A stretch of 64,000 nt of DNA from Spinellus fusiger (GCA_025094145.1 JALLLS010000003.1:62001-126000); one strand, 5' to 3'. Shown: positions 8,661-21,164, counted from the stretch's first letter. Numbers and translations are program-made. The notes: generated from the sequence alone by a model not told the origin.

Positions 8661-11617
8661 ATGTGGCAACGCGTAGTATGGAGTCTTCTGGGACTAAGCA
8701 CACTGTCCTGTCTATTTGCACAGAAAGGTAAAGACCAACAGTCTATAGGAAGAAGTATAGGAAGAAGCATAGGAAGAAATATAGGAAGAGATATAGGAAG
8801 AAAAAGGAAAACTCACCTATCTTCAACCTTACCCAACTATTCACTCAACTACAGCTGATGACTACAAGGTGACTTCACTGCCTGGCTTCGACCACTCTTT
8901 ATTACCCAACCAGTATGCTGGTCATATCCCAATAGCCTCTGAGTCCAACGGCCACTTGTTCTTTTGGATGGTAGACCAGAAACATATCGACAGACCCAAG
9001 AAATTAGTAAGCATAGGAAAATCAGACACTGAGGAACTTATCTAGTGACAGATTATGTGGTTGAACGGAGGTCCTGGCTGTTCAAGGTAGATTAGAAAAG
9101 GGTGAAGTACAGTACAGGACAGGACAGGGCCATAACACATTGTTAGTATGGACGGATTCTTCCTGGAGAATGGACCAGTAAGAGTCAACGAGAATCTTAC
9201 CTTGAGTCAGAGTCCTGGAGGATGGCATGATTCTGCCACAACTGTCTTTTGTAAGAACAAGTCAACACTAAGAATGAAAGAGAAGAAAAGACATTTGCTT
9301 ATTGTAGGCATGTATAGTGGATCAACCTGTAGGCACTGGATTTAGTTTTGCTGATACTATTAGTTATACCCATAATCTCACTCAAGTAAGCTTCTGCTGT
9401 GCTGCTCCTATTCTTCTGTGCTTACACACACATACACCTTTTCTCTTCTTTCTTTCTATCTCTTTTATTTCCAAGGTGGCTAAAGATTTCACCATCTTCT
9501 TGGATAACTTCTTTCATCTCTTCCCACATCTAGAGGCACAAGATGTAAGTACAAAATAATGTAATATGGAATGCGCCTATTTAACCCCATCCTGTCTAGT
9601 TATATTTGGCAGGAGAAAGTTATGCTGGCACCTATCTTCCCTACATTGCTTCTCATCTATTGGATGTGAACCGTTACCATAATAAATATGTATGTAGTGC
9701 ACAGTATGAAGAAGGCGTATTCACACTGTGATAGTATAGACTCAAGGGAGTAGCGATTGGTAATGGGTGGATATCCCCTATCCATCAAGTAAGTTCTATT
9801 GACAAGTATCTATTCTCTGACTTGCTCTGTTTCCTAGTATAATGCTATCTATGACTTTAGTATGCAGCACAATCTATTAAATGCCAATTACAAGGTAGTT
9901 CTTGGGGAGATAGAAAGAGACTCATAGGCATAGACACTTGCTACCAAACATCTGGCGAGATGTCACACCTTGCTAGGAAAAAGCGACAGAATCTCCATTG
10001 ATACTTGCGAACAAGTCATGGGGGATGTTTTGGACAGCTCCGTTCATGAGTAAGTGAACTGCACTTACATGCGTTTAACTTGTGAGAATAGACGAGACAA
10101 TAAAAAGTATTGTATAAATCAATACGATATTCGACTCAAAGATGAGGAATCTCCCTCATGTGGTATGGCCTGGCCCAAGGAGTTGAACCAAATGACACGC
10201 TATTTAAGAGTAAGTTACTTCTATAGTATTGTTATTCTCATCTTGTTATTGCTATAGCTTCCTCAGTTGGTGAATGCCATCCACTCAAGAAAACAGGCTA
10301 TGGGATGGGTGGAGTGTTCTAGCAGTGTGTACAATGCCCTGGAAGATGATATGAGCAAGCCTTCTTATGAGGTAATGTGCTTTATGGCATTACCACAGTT
10401 CTCATGCTGCCTGTTTAGCTACTACCTGCTATATTGAAGGAGATTCCTGTTATGCTCTTCAGGTAAATATCACTTATAGACTAGGTAGGATATTCATATA
10501 TGATTAGTGGAGAGTATGACTTGACTTGCAACCATGTTGGTACGGAATACTTGATTGGCAATATGACATGGAATGGCAAAAAGGGATTCCAGGTAGGAAG
10601 AGAAATCAATACTATCAAGGATAGGCTCGCTTGTTCTTTTCTTTGGTATAACTTTTTCTTATACTTTATATTTTCATATATGTATGCATGTATGTATTCT
10701 AGAGAGCCAAACCTGTGGAGTGGTATTTGAATGACAAAGTAGTCGGCTACTATACAAAAGAGCGAAACTTAACCTATGTCCTGGTCAAAGACAGTAGCCA
10801 TATGGTACCTTACGATAAACCTCTTGAGGCACTTGACATGATGAACCGGTTCATTGGTACAGGCGACAGCTCCATCCATGGCACCACCAGTCATGTTGGT
10901 GACTTTGTTGAGCCTCTCATTTCTTCTCCTGTGTCTCCTTCCACACCTCCCTCTATACCCTCTTCTTTCATTGAGTCCGATACACAACCTTCTCCTGCAG
11001 ATGCATCTTCAGCCCCAGAAGAAAAGGAAGAAGATGCCTGGTCACAGTACTACAGTTGGGGTACTTCTGCTCTAATTGTCACTATCTTATTAGCAGCTCT
11101 TTTTGCCTATTGTTGGTATCAGTCAAAGAAACAAGAAAGTAGTAGTGGGTATCATTCGACGGGTCAGCAACAACAACCTACAGGCATTATTGCTTTTGTA
11201 ATGCAGTTGTTTGGTAAAAAGACCAAGCGTAAGCCTAATTTGCGTCTGGATGATCCTTATGAAGACAACGAACTGTAAGCCATAGTCTAATGAAGGAGGG
11301 GGAGTGGGCTCTGTCTTTTCTCTTCCTAATGCATCATAATAACATACTATACGATGTGTAGAGATGAACTTGTAGTCGAGACACCCACTTTGTTTGCTGT
11401 TGAAGAAGATTCAGATAATGAAGACCATGTGCCTTCTCACCATGCTACAGAGAGCACCTTCCCTCATCGATCAACTACGGCAGCCAATGACAGTGCCAAT
11501 ACCAAGCGAAACCATACTGTAAATGAGGAAGATGATGATGATTTCGATGATTTTGCAGATTGGGATGAAGGCACTACCTTAAATCATGTAGATCATAAAG
11601 CGGAAAAGAATCATTAA
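8661..11617 (+). CDS. KEX1: Kex1-type serine carboxypeptidase (Golgi)
   Basis: Membrane-bound S10 serine carboxypeptidase of the late Golgi that trims C-terminal Lys/Arg left by Kex2. Sixteen exons: 8661-8727, 8855-9006, 9052-9086, 9147-9250, 9318-9385, 9476-9544, 9600-9689, 9735-9788, 9838-9894, 9934-10049, 10092-10209, 10258-10371, 10419-10462, 10508-10592, 10703-11274, 11362-11617, for 666 residues. Visible are a signal peptide, WLNGGPGCSSMDG, Ser172 in GESYAG, Asp367 in SGEYDLTC, His424 in KDSSHMVPYD, a Pro/Ser stalk, a membrane helix near 512-531 and a cytosolic tail. The last intron (11275-11361) is inferred: GTAAGC to GTGTAG splicing joins DDPYEDNEL to an acidic DDDDFDDFADWDE tail. If it is retained, the protein ends at 11278. 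Intron 1 holds a TATAGGAAGAAG-type repeat. Confidence 0.93.
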
Positions 11618-12045
11618 ATTATATCCTTCTGATAAAGGAAATAATAGAATAGAAAGTATAAAGGTGTATACGTGTTTATAATGAGGGCTATAGGCAAATG
11701 CCCATAGAGATACAGGGTAGGTCTATTTTATAGGTAGTATTCAGTTATCAACAACAATATCTCTTTTGTTTGAGCATATAATAAGTCTGATGCTTCTCGC
11801 TACATACTTTGACTATTTTATTTTTATTTATTTTACTCTTTCATTATATAAGTTTTGTATATATTATACCCTTCAATAAGAATAAACAAACAAAGCACAC
11901 TGTATTATATGTTATGGTATATATATAGAATGCAATGAGAAAATGAAAAATAATAGTATTTTGGAAGGCTTGTTAAAAGAAATAAGACGCACATAGGTAT
12001 ATAGATAGATAAATAGATAGATAGGTGGATAGGTGGGGGATATAG

Positions 12046-12076
<31 letters not shown>

Positions 12077-12407
12077 GGTGGATAGATAGATAGATAGGTG
12101 GATAGATAGATAGATAGGTGGATAAATAGATAGGTGGATAAATAGATAGATAGATGGATAAATAAATAGATAGATAGATATATAATAAATAGCAAGTAAA
12201 AGATAGTTAATAGCGGATAGTAATGTATATATACTACAAACAGTATTAATAACAGTAATTATAATACCAACATTACTAGCACTAATATCACTATCATCAG
12301 CACTTGCACCAACAACACCAACACAAATAAGAAAAAGGATAAAATTCTATCCCAATGAGTATTTTCTCCTTGCCCTTGCTATGTAGGTAAATCTCATACT
12401 ATAACAG
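11618..12407. other. Convergent spacer with GATA-rich minisatellite
   Basis: This 790-base spacer separates the 3' ends of KEX1 (+) and the SH3 gene (-), so it should carry both terminators and polyadenylation sites. From about 11999 to 12183 it is a degenerate (GATA)n array with interspersed GATAGGTG and GATAAATA units. No gene is seen. Confidence 0.8.
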
Positions 12408-15067
12408 TTAGAATGAATGAGTAGTAGCAATACGCTGGAGTTCCTACAAATAAAACAACAAAAGATAAGTACATTGGTATATTAGCATATATATATATAT
12501 ATATAAAGCCTACCCTCTCAAGGTCATCCAGGCTTGATAGACTCTTGTCTTGCCCATTAGCTGCTTCAAATACATCACTGCTTGCTAAAGAAGAAGGCGA
12601 ATCAAGATAAGATGTAGGTTTGTTTGACCTCCTTTCTTTGGGTATCAGAGGATCTGTGCATATGGTGGGACGTTGTTGTTGGTGTTGCTGTTGTGGTGGT
12701 GGTGAAGCCATGCATTTTTTCTGTCTTTCTATTTCTAAGGATAATAGTGCTGCATCCAGTCTTTTTATAATACTCTCTGTACTAGTAGAGTGTATTGAAT
12801 CAGATCCAGACAAATGATCATGGCCTTTTGTTGTTTTTGTTGTTTTAAATGGTATAGAATAAATAAATAAACAAAAGGATAGAAAATGGTGCATTCACAC
12901 TTCAATAAAAGTTCAACCTACTTGTCGAAGAAGAATAAGACATATTGTTCTGATTGCCAGGACGATCACTGTGACTAGAAGAGTGTCCATGCTCATTTTG
13001 TTTTATTTTCCTCAGTACAAATCGCTTTTCCACCGTGCCTTTTGGTATTAATTCACTGTTGGTCAGAATGTCCCCTAGAACACTCCTAGGAGAAAGAGAT
13101 GTCTCTATAATGTGTTGGTTATCCTATGAGATATATGCATGGCTTACCAACTTCATTAATAGACAGTGACATTTTGTACTGTCTTGCATTTCTATGATGA
13201 GTTGACATATCTTCTTCTCCATGAGAAATATGGAACTTCTCCATAGCCATCAGAGTAAGATCTGCAATCGTTAGACTGGTGGAGGCTGCCACCAATTTAT
13301 CAATACGCTCACTACGCACGGTGTTCTTTTCTACTTTTTGTCCTGTTTTAAGGCGAAGTGACTTTGTTGAAAAGGAGGAGCGTCTGCTTGTGTCTTTTTT
13401 TCCATGACTAGTGATATCTGCATAGTAAGCGAGCTTTAAATATACTTGACCTTCGCGTTCACTAATGCGTCGAATGCGCTTGTGGAGATAGAATCGAATC
13501 ACAGAATCTTCACCAAATCGAGCCTTTGCACGTTGTCTGGCTTTGGAGACACCAACACGAGTCACTTGAACGGTGGATAGATGTTGTGAGAGTTGTTTGA
13601 TGTGCGTTAGGGAGGGCATGGGGGTTGTGAGGTGGGTGGTTAAGGATTTGAAGATAGCCAATGGTTTGTCCAAGGGAGCCAATGTAATCTCATCTAGACA
13701 GTTCACCCTACAGTGTCAGTACTTATACCAATAAGATTTATTTTCTTCTGGCCTACCTCCATCCATGGCTTTTACAGTAAGGTAATACTCAATTCCAGTT
13801 GCAGCCTTGCCTTCAATTTGGGTAATATGAAATCTCTCCATTGCTTTCTTTAAGAGTTGGTCTGCACTTGTATGCTCATCCACCAATACAGTATTGAACG
13901 TGGCATTCACATTAATGTTACCAGCAAAAACACGCAGCACTGTCAATTGTGTATTGGATCTACTGTTGTTATGACCCAGAGAGGTAGATTCGTGAGGAGA
14001 TCCTTCTGATGAGGCAGTAGAAGCAATAGACACATTGGAGCTTATGCTAGAGTCATCTCCGCCCACATGAGGCACTGCCAAGGATCCATTGAGCTGTTTC
14101 CCTTCGACCTTATCTTTTTTGTTGCGCGAGAAGAGGCGTCTTAGTGTACCAGCTGCCCCCTGTTTCTCATCACTTAGACTTGGGGTTGAGAAAGTAGAAG
14201 ACTGTCCAGCTGAATAGAACTGTCTTGCCTGTGTGTCTATAGGTTGATCTGTACATTCTGTCTCTGTGATATGTGAAGAGAGTTGATTGACAGACTTATT
14301 ATAGTGATGAGGCAGTGCACTGTATTGGGCGGGCTCTTCTTCTCCTCCATTTAGTGTCTCCATGTCGTTGTCTGATTCTTCATGATCCTCAGGCATAGGC
14401 TCATCCCATTCTTCAAACTCTTCAAACTCTTCTTCATCAGTATCACCCGTAAATATGATCTGTGAGCGACATGACATTCCCTTTGACAGAGTGACTCTTC
14501 TTCCTGGCTTTTTACATGATTGTGATGTAGTAATAAAATGGGCTGCTACTTGAGGAGAAGTCACCTACCAACACACTTTAGTATTTCAAAAGACATTAGG
14601 GTGGATATTTCCTTTTCTTTCATTCATTGAGTCACTTACTTGTACGTTTCTGTGCTTGTTCAGTCGTGCCAGTCGTTCAAAAGGAGTCTATTCACACCAA
14701 ATTATGTCAACACAGGTAGACACTCTAACAGACAAACAAGCCAAGAAGCAAATAGACAGGCGGACAGGCAAACAGGTAGCTTTTATTACTGTTGCAGGCA
14801 TTACCTCTATATTTTCAGCTGGAATATATCCCACTTCTGATGTCTTGAGGGCTCTAATAAGCCACCAGTAAGAGTTAGAATCGTCAATCAAGGTTAAGGA
14901 GTCTCCCTTTACAACAGACGCTTGACCCTCTACTGTAGCAATAAAAGTATGTAAAGCATAGACAAGATCAAAGTCTATATTCTCGTCAGGAATACTCGGG
15001 GATGAAGTGTATGCTGAGCTATCTTCCTCTTCTTCCTCTTCTCCTTCTTCCTCTTCCATAGTCTCTG

Positions 15068-15098
<31 letters not shown>

Positions 15099-15272
15099 TT
15101 CCTCCTCTTCCTCCTCTTCCTCTTCCTCCTCTTCATAGAGTGTCGCTACAGAACGATGTTTAGGTATTGAGCCATCTTCTTCGTTGATGGATGTGCCTGT
15201 AGGTGGTTGCCATTGTTGACGAGAGCCATGAATACGCTCCAGTTGAGTGTTAATGAGTAGGTTTTTGTGCAT
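12408..15272 (-). CDS. SH3 and Ras-association-like domain protein
   Basis: Seven exons in transcript order: 15272-14805, 14687-14640, 14564-13757, 13693-13148, 13104-12922, 12824-12514, 12443-12408, for 799 residues. An SH3 domain lies near residues 100-160 (YALHTFIATVEGQ, YWWLIRAL, VGYIPAENIE), followed by ETPFERLARLNKHRN, a conserved extension in fungal proteins of this type. A ubiquitin-like Ras-association fold follows (TVLRVFAGNINVNATFNTV onward), and the end, DDLERELQRIATTHSF, is helical. An uninterrupted acidic run near residues 47-85 precedes the SH3. Filamentous fungi have a conserved SH3-RA protein with this layout; a role in polarity or Ras/Rho signalling is inferred by analogy with Bud14/Tea4-like proteins, without certainty. 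ATG 15272 is the first in frame. Confidence 0.8.
15019..15137. repeat. (TTCCTC)n coding repeat, polyglutamate tract
   Basis: Imperfect TTC/CTC hexamer repeat; on the minus strand it codes for runs of Glu within the N-terminus of the SH3 protein. Slippage would change the tract length without breaking the frame. Confidence 0.85.
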
Positions 15273-16786
15273 GACAATCTTGAGTAACAAGAGAAAAAAA
15301 GTGTCAATAAGGAGGAACCCAGTGGGTTATAGTAAATAATAAATTATAAATGAGAAATAATAAATAATAAATAGTAAACTAGTGATAATAATGATGGCAA
15401 TAAAATTACAAGTAACTAAGTTACAAATTGAAACAAAAGTGAAACATATTGAAGTAAATTGAAACCAATGACAATCAGTAACTAAGGAACCAGCACAAAA
15501 ATAACGGATCGATTTCCTAGTATAAAACCACTAAGCAAGGGAGAGAGATAAAACCCACCACTTTGACACCAATTCCAAGTAGAAGAAGAAATAAAGGAAG
15601 AAGAAATAAAAAGGTCACTTGTTTAAAAAATAGATAAGAAGAAGCCTCAAAATCACAGTCATTTCTTATCGGTGTTGCCCATGCACTTGCATCTAACAAG
15701 AGTTATTCATGCCCTTTCTCTCTCTCTTCTATATCAGTTAAGCATGGACAATTATTTGTTATTTATTTAATATAATAAAATAGTGTATTATATAGCAAAA
15801 ACACGTTTTATTTTACAAGTGGCGTCCATAGCAACAGGCATTATCCTGCCTTTTGCTTCTTTTGCTCCCCCCCCCTTTTTTTATTTTCTTCTTCTTTCTA
15901 TTTATAATAGGCAAGGGAAAAAAAAGAAATACAAAATGTGTGCAAACCCAAGCATCAAAGATGAAATAAGAAAAAAGATAAAAAGGAAATACTAAACATG
16001 GGCACTTTCTTAATCCCATTAAAATATGTGCAGAATATTTTTACTGCTTTACTGTTTTATTATTTCCTTATTTAGAGATATCGTCTTCTTTTTTTTTTCT
16101 TGTTGACTTTGTGTTACTCTTCTCTTTATACATTCACAAACATAAAAAACACATCATGGATAGTTAGCACCTCTTATTTATTGATTAACAAAGATAAAGT
16201 AATATATATTGCCATTTCATGTTAAATTTTTTAGATAAAAAAAATACTATTTTCTTCTTTCACTCCAGCTATAGCAACTTTAATAAATATCAGTGTATAG
16301 CCTACAACTGATGGTGTTCCTTTGCTTGATTGTGAGTACAGTAGTTCATAAAAGATCATAAAGATAATGTAGTTAGGAAGAAATAGAATAGATGGGATAA
16401 GTGGTATCGTTAGTATAGATAATCATCTAACAGGAAAGGATCTGGTCATAGTAGAAGATGTAACTTTAATGTTTCGGCTATGCATGCCAATAATAAAGAC
16501 ATTTGGACCTCGACCGGAAGACTAATATAAATGTACAGTACAGGAGGGTTGAGCAAGCACAGTGGAGACAATAGACACAATCTATGGTATATTCCATTAT
16601 TATCACTGAAATGTGTAGACCTTGACTGATATTTTCTGAATAAATAAGCTCCCATGAAAATAAAAGGTTGCTCTGATATCAAAACCAAAACCTATATTAC
16701 TTGATCCGGGAATTTGGATGCTGGATTAAAAGGTATAGATTTTCATTCTCCTTGGAAGACAGATACTTTATTGACATCTATGAATA
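15273..16786. other. AT-rich spacer, no gene seen
   Basis: Upstream region of the minus-strand SH3 gene and left flank of the transposon island. It has AATAAATA-rich stretches, a C9T7 homopolymer junction near 15870 and scattered short frames with no conserved features. Confidence 0.6.
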
Positions 16787-16995
16787 CAGTCACACCCAAT
16801 TGAATTTAATACTTTTGAAAATAAACATCAGACGAAATAGATAGGATATGTTCAACATTAAATAAAAACACTTTACATTTGATATAGAAGCTTCAAACTT
16901 AGGCATATCAAGGCTCAATATATTTAATGATTGAAGATGAAATAATATTAATAAGAATTAATATTTTGTATGGTTTCCTTTGGTATTGTTGGAAA

Positions 16996-17150
16996 ACCCA
17001 AAAAACAAGAGGTGTGTTTGTTTGAATTAAAGGATATATTTCTCAAAGATTCATTGTATGAATTTTTGTCTACTAATATACATATTTTTTCTATGCTACA
17101 AAGATCCAAGTTATACGACAATAGCTTCTCAGTAAATTCAGGGATGGTTT
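16996..17150 (+). repeat. Dispersed repeat family R1, copy 1 (divergent)
   Basis: Shares with 20884-21091, 27271-27415 and 45353-45556 a core like AGGTGTGTTTG followed by a block resembling AAGAAATATATTTCGCAAAG, and a weaker tail. This copy lies inside the Tc1 family A element, between the transposase end and the terminal repeat. It is the least similar of the four. Confidence 0.5.
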
Positions 17151-17174
17151 TCCCTCCCTTGTCCTATATGTGTT

Positions 17175-17618
17175 TCAGGGGAAGAAAACCTTCATATTTA
17201 CAACAGTATCAATGACTGTCTCCCAGTCTTCTGTAAGTAGAGATTTCAAAATTTCAACATTGGTAATAGATACTCTTCTTTCTTCAATTCGTCTTTTCAA
17301 GGCCCACCCTACATGTTCAATTGGGTTCAAGTCAGGACTTTGTGCGGGCCAGTACTCAAAGCCCCTAATCTGATGCGTCTCTTTCCACCATCTAGTATAG
17401 GCCCCAGTAGGACAGCTAGCACCCTCTTCTTGTAACAGAGACTCGCTGTTTTCTTTCTGATACAATTCCATAAACCAAGGATGAAACTCACTAGCTAAAA
17501 CAATGATATATTCGTCTTGATTTACAGTGCCATCAACAAAGACTAATGGGCCAAACCTACCCGTCCAAAAACAACTCCAAAGCATGACCCCGCCGCCATC
17601 AACCTGAATCTTCAACAT
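17175..17618 (-). pseudogene. Tc1/mariner transposase fragment (DDE domain)
   Basis: 147 residues of the catalytic half of a Tc1-type DDE transposase: GGGVMLWSCF, GPLVFVDGTVNQDEYI, and WPAQSPDLNPIEHVGWALKR. The second catalytic Asp, normally in a QxD-N/G-A-P/S-xH motif, appears as Glu (QEEGASC) and the expected His is Pro, so it is inactive. The N-terminal HTH part lies upstream on the minus strand in broken frames. Confidence 0.85.
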
Positions 17619-18274
17619 TTCTAATTTCAGCTGATTATATGAGGCAGATGGATCCTATCTAATGACCTTTTCTAGGTGCCTGAGGTCCCTCTCACTATCT
17701 TTTTATTTCATTTATTTTTATGTTTTTCATGGCTCTAAACGCAATGGTGACCCACACTCTTTGATGTTTCTGATACTATTTTGAACTGTGGGTTTTTTCA
17801 TCTCAACTACATTTGCGATCACATTCAATTTTAATCTAGCCTTAAACATGTAATAAATGCTTCATAATATTCTATATTTTGCCTTGTTCTATTCTCCACG
17901 AGCGTGAGTTTATGAAAATGTATTTGACGTGTAGTGTTGGTTTAACACTATTTAGAAAGAATAAGAGTTTTATGCAAAAAAAAAAGTTTTTTTTTAATTA
18001 AAATTTAGGCAAGTATTAAATTTCAATTGGATGTGACTGTACATGGGCTTGTATGGCGAACCTATCGAGCGTTATGTTTAACTCTCTCCACCTACAAAAA
18101 AAAGTTTAACTTTGGCAAAATCTTTTTGCATTCTTTATTGAATGAACCAACACGCTATTATGTGTGGCACTTTGGAAATAAAGGCCACATAAACTGAACA
18201 ACAAGAAGAGAAAGTGAAGCTATCTAATTAAGAATAACACATATTGAAGAAAGAAGAGAGAAGAAAAAACAGAA

Positions 18275-20852
18275 GGGTGCTGTTATTTGGACCACAAAAT
18301 CAACCTCTTGAAAATGAAGATATTTTGGACCGCAATATCATTGTCTGTAGAATCTTCAAAGGACAATCATTGCTGGACCGAATGATATAGATTAACTAAT
18401 CTAGTTAATAGCACAATAGATTAGACATGAAGATATAAGAGTGGTGTCGTTTTATTTTAATAAAGTTCCTTTTCTTTAAGTTTTATTATTGTTGGTTCAT
18501 ATTCTTTTTTATTGCATAACTCCACCCTATCCGACATGGAAGAATTATCTACCTGTGATGATTTCGCAAATTGTGATCACAAGTTCTAGTATTGGATGAA
18601 CTTTGTCAATTAAGACCGAAGAAATACAACTTGATTCAGAAATAACTGAAACCTACATGAAAGATGATGTATTTGGCGAAAACCTTACCATGGAGTGTGC
18701 TCTCTGGGAGAATGATGAAATGTTTGAAGCAGAAAGTAATACTGATGAATGCTATGAATATAATGAAAATGGGGATTTTATTAATTCGCTATCTACTGTA
18801 GAATCACCTTCAAATCTCGATCCATTCAGAACATTTGGATTGGCACTTGAATCTGCTTATTCTTTTGCAAATCAGCACTTATTTGAATTTGTTAAAAGAA
18901 TATCATATCCTGATGGAAAAGGTTCTTTCAGAAATTGCGAGTTGATCTGTGATAGGGGAATAAAGCCTACCAGTACTATAATTTACCCAAATTCTTTTGG
19001 TAAACAATACCGTTCTGGTATATCCAAAAGAATCGACTGTCTATTCAGTCGGTATATTGGTCGCAAGAAAGAACAATTTTTTATTACAGTGAAAAACAGT
19101 ACTCACAAGCACTTACCAACAAAAGAAGAGTACAATGGTCATGGATTGCGTAGACACCTAACAGAAGATCAGAAGAAGACTGTTTCTTTAATGATTAAGT
19201 CTGGTGCATTACCATCCAATAGGATGACTGCCTTGATGTAAAAAGAAATACAAGTAAATCTATCAATAAGAGAGCCATATACAATACAATTAGAAAACAT
19301 AGAGAAAATGAATTGAACAACAAGTTTCCAATTCATTCCCTTGTTGATAAGTTGAGTAAAAATTTAAACTATTGCTATGAGTTGAAATATGAAGCAACTT
19401 CATGATAATTGAGTAGCCTTTTCCTTTGCTACAAAGACTCTGTGAAGCTTTTTGAAAGGTACACAACTGCTGTTGTAATTGATACCACGTACAAAATAAA
19501 CCGTTACAAGATGTCAATAGTACAAGCAGTTGGTGTGACAAATTCAGATAGTATATTTATTCTTGGCGTTGTCTTCATCACAAAGGAGAAAGTAACTGAT
19601 TACACTTGGATCTTAAGCCAGATGAAACGCTTTTGCTTTTCTGAGAAGTATTATCCAAAATTTGTGGTAATGTATCATGATCTAGTACTGATGAATGCCT
19701 TGGAAGAAGTTTTTCCCTAGGTTACTCATTTAATATGTCGATAGCACATATCTATGAATGTTTTATCCAGCCTCATAGAATATATTCTTAGGATTGATAA
19801 AGAAAAGAGTGACAAGATTCAAAGAGAATAGAGTATTCTTACTGGATACTCTTTGACAGGAATGAACTACAACGAAAGGTTAAAAGAGTTCAACAATAAG
19901 TTGCTAAAGCTGAACACTGTCATTAACGGAGAGATTTACGATCCAAGCAACTTAATGCAATATATAGAGTCAGCATGGCTTATCTACAAAGAAAGGTCTG
20001 TTTACATGTATTTATTTAACTTTAAATTAAAAAAGAATCCTTTCAAAATAACTAAAGTTGTATGTTTATATAGATTTACATCTGCTTGGACTAACAAAAT
20101 ATTGCACTTCAACTCCACACCTTCCAGGGCACATTTGAGTAGACTTTGTAAGCTTGTGTTCTCAAAAGTAATTTAGGAAACCCCTACTTTTGCTCTTCGT
20201 AAGGTGTATTCTCAATTCTGTTTGTTCAAGCGTCATCAACTGAGTGCTGATCCCAGATATAAAATGAAGTGCTGCAGAGGTGTGTTCACTGCCATGTCGG
20301 GATTACCTTGCACACATAAAATTGAAAAGGTTGTATAGCTCACAACAGCCTTTTCTGCTTAGATCAGATTTCAATCAACAATGGTGGCTCAGATTGCCCG
20401 AGCAGGTGGAATCTTTCAAGGATTGTTTGTTACCATTTCCCGATCTCTCTATTCCCACATATGAACTAAATATTGAAGAATTTATGAATCCATAAGAGAT
20501 GCGAATTTGTTGAAAACTACAACGCAGAAATATTAAGAAAACAGGCCGAAATAAAGGAGGAATCTTTTACTGATGAAATTGTAGAAGAACCAAGACAAAA
20601 GTAACTATAAGTGTTTGTTTTGGGAAATTCTATGATTTCAAAGACTGTAAGAAGCGAGTAGAGTATGGAATAGGCACTTTTCATTTGAAAAGAGATACAC
20701 AAAAGATGGTATGTCGTTTATGAATGAATTTTGTAATAATAATAAAAAAAGCTGTATTTTGATCAATAGATTGACTTGGCCAAAAAAACATAAGTAGATT
20801 TCTTTGGGTGAGATCATAACTGAAATATTCTGCGGTTTAAATAACAGCACCC
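18275..20852 (+). mobile_element. Mutator-like (MULE) element with inverted repeats, decayed
   Basis: GGGTGCTGTTATTT at 18275-18288 recurs inverted at 20839-20852, and similarity extends to about 25 bases with mismatches. The 2.6-kb interior holds broken MULE transposase frames on the plus strand (18603-20495). No clear 8-10 bp target duplication can be seen directly at the ends. Confidence 0.75.
18603..20495 (+). pseudogene. MULE/FAR1-type transposase remnant
   Basis: The first open block (18603-19241) has a FAR1-like zinc-binding N-terminus (SYPDGKGSFRNCELICDRG) and the start of the HTH region (HLTEDQKKTVSLMIKSG). After stops, 19409-19720 resumes with the MULE catalytic segment (VVIDTTYKINRYKMSIVQAV, FPKFVV-like, LVLMNALEEVFP). 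The usual Asp in the TDRDxALMNA motif reads as His. The blocks at 19853-20176 and 20280-20495 look like C-terminal parts. Several frame changes and stops separate them, so no product is expected. Confidence 0.8.
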
Positions 20853-20883
20853 TTTTGTCAAGCTATTGTTCAAAAAAAAACAG

Positions 20884-21091
20884 AAACAAAAGGTTTGTGT
20901 TTGCAATATAAGAAATATATTTCGCAAAGCCATTTTGTATCTAATAGATAGATAGTTTATATAATTTCTTCTATCTGCTACATTAGTCTATATAAAATTA
21001 CAAAAGCAATCTCTTCCAAAAACATAGGAAGGACTTCAAGCATATTAATATGCCAGGGATGAAATGCTTCCTAGTTTGTAATAGTGTATTC
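20884..21091 (+). repeat. Dispersed repeat family R1, copy 2
   Basis: About 200 bases sharing AAGAAATATATTTCGCAAAG, TCTAATAGATAGATAG, ATTAGTCTATATAAAATTAC, AAAGCAATCTCTTCC and CTTCCTAGTTTGTAATA with the copy at 45353-45556, and the first half with the copy at 27271-27415. It has no coding content. It starts about 30 bases after the MULE right end. Confidence 0.75.
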
Positions 21092-21163
21092 TTATCTCTC
21101 TGTTCTTTTTCCTTTTCCTTTTCTTCTTCTTCAAAAAGCTCTTATAGGGTGGCTATTAGATCC

Positions 21164-21164
<1 letters not shown>

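Larger units (their letters stand above)
16787..18039 (-). mobile_element. Tc1/mariner element, family A, decayed but with both TIRs
   Basis: Ends CAGTCACACCCAATTGAATT (16787-16806) and its inverse near 18014-18039 form imperfect inverted repeats of about 33 bases. TA dinucleotides flank both ends (16785-16786 and 18040-18041), the duplication expected for Tc1/mariner. The 1253-base interior carries the C-terminal half of a transposase on the minus strand (17175-17618), while the N-terminal half (about 17620-17860) is broken by stops and frame changes. A related decayed copy lies at 60.8-61.8 kb. Confidence 0.85.

Noticed and set aside
11905..12195. Minus-strand frame of repeated YLSIYLS
   Set aside because: It is a translation of the GATA minisatellite.
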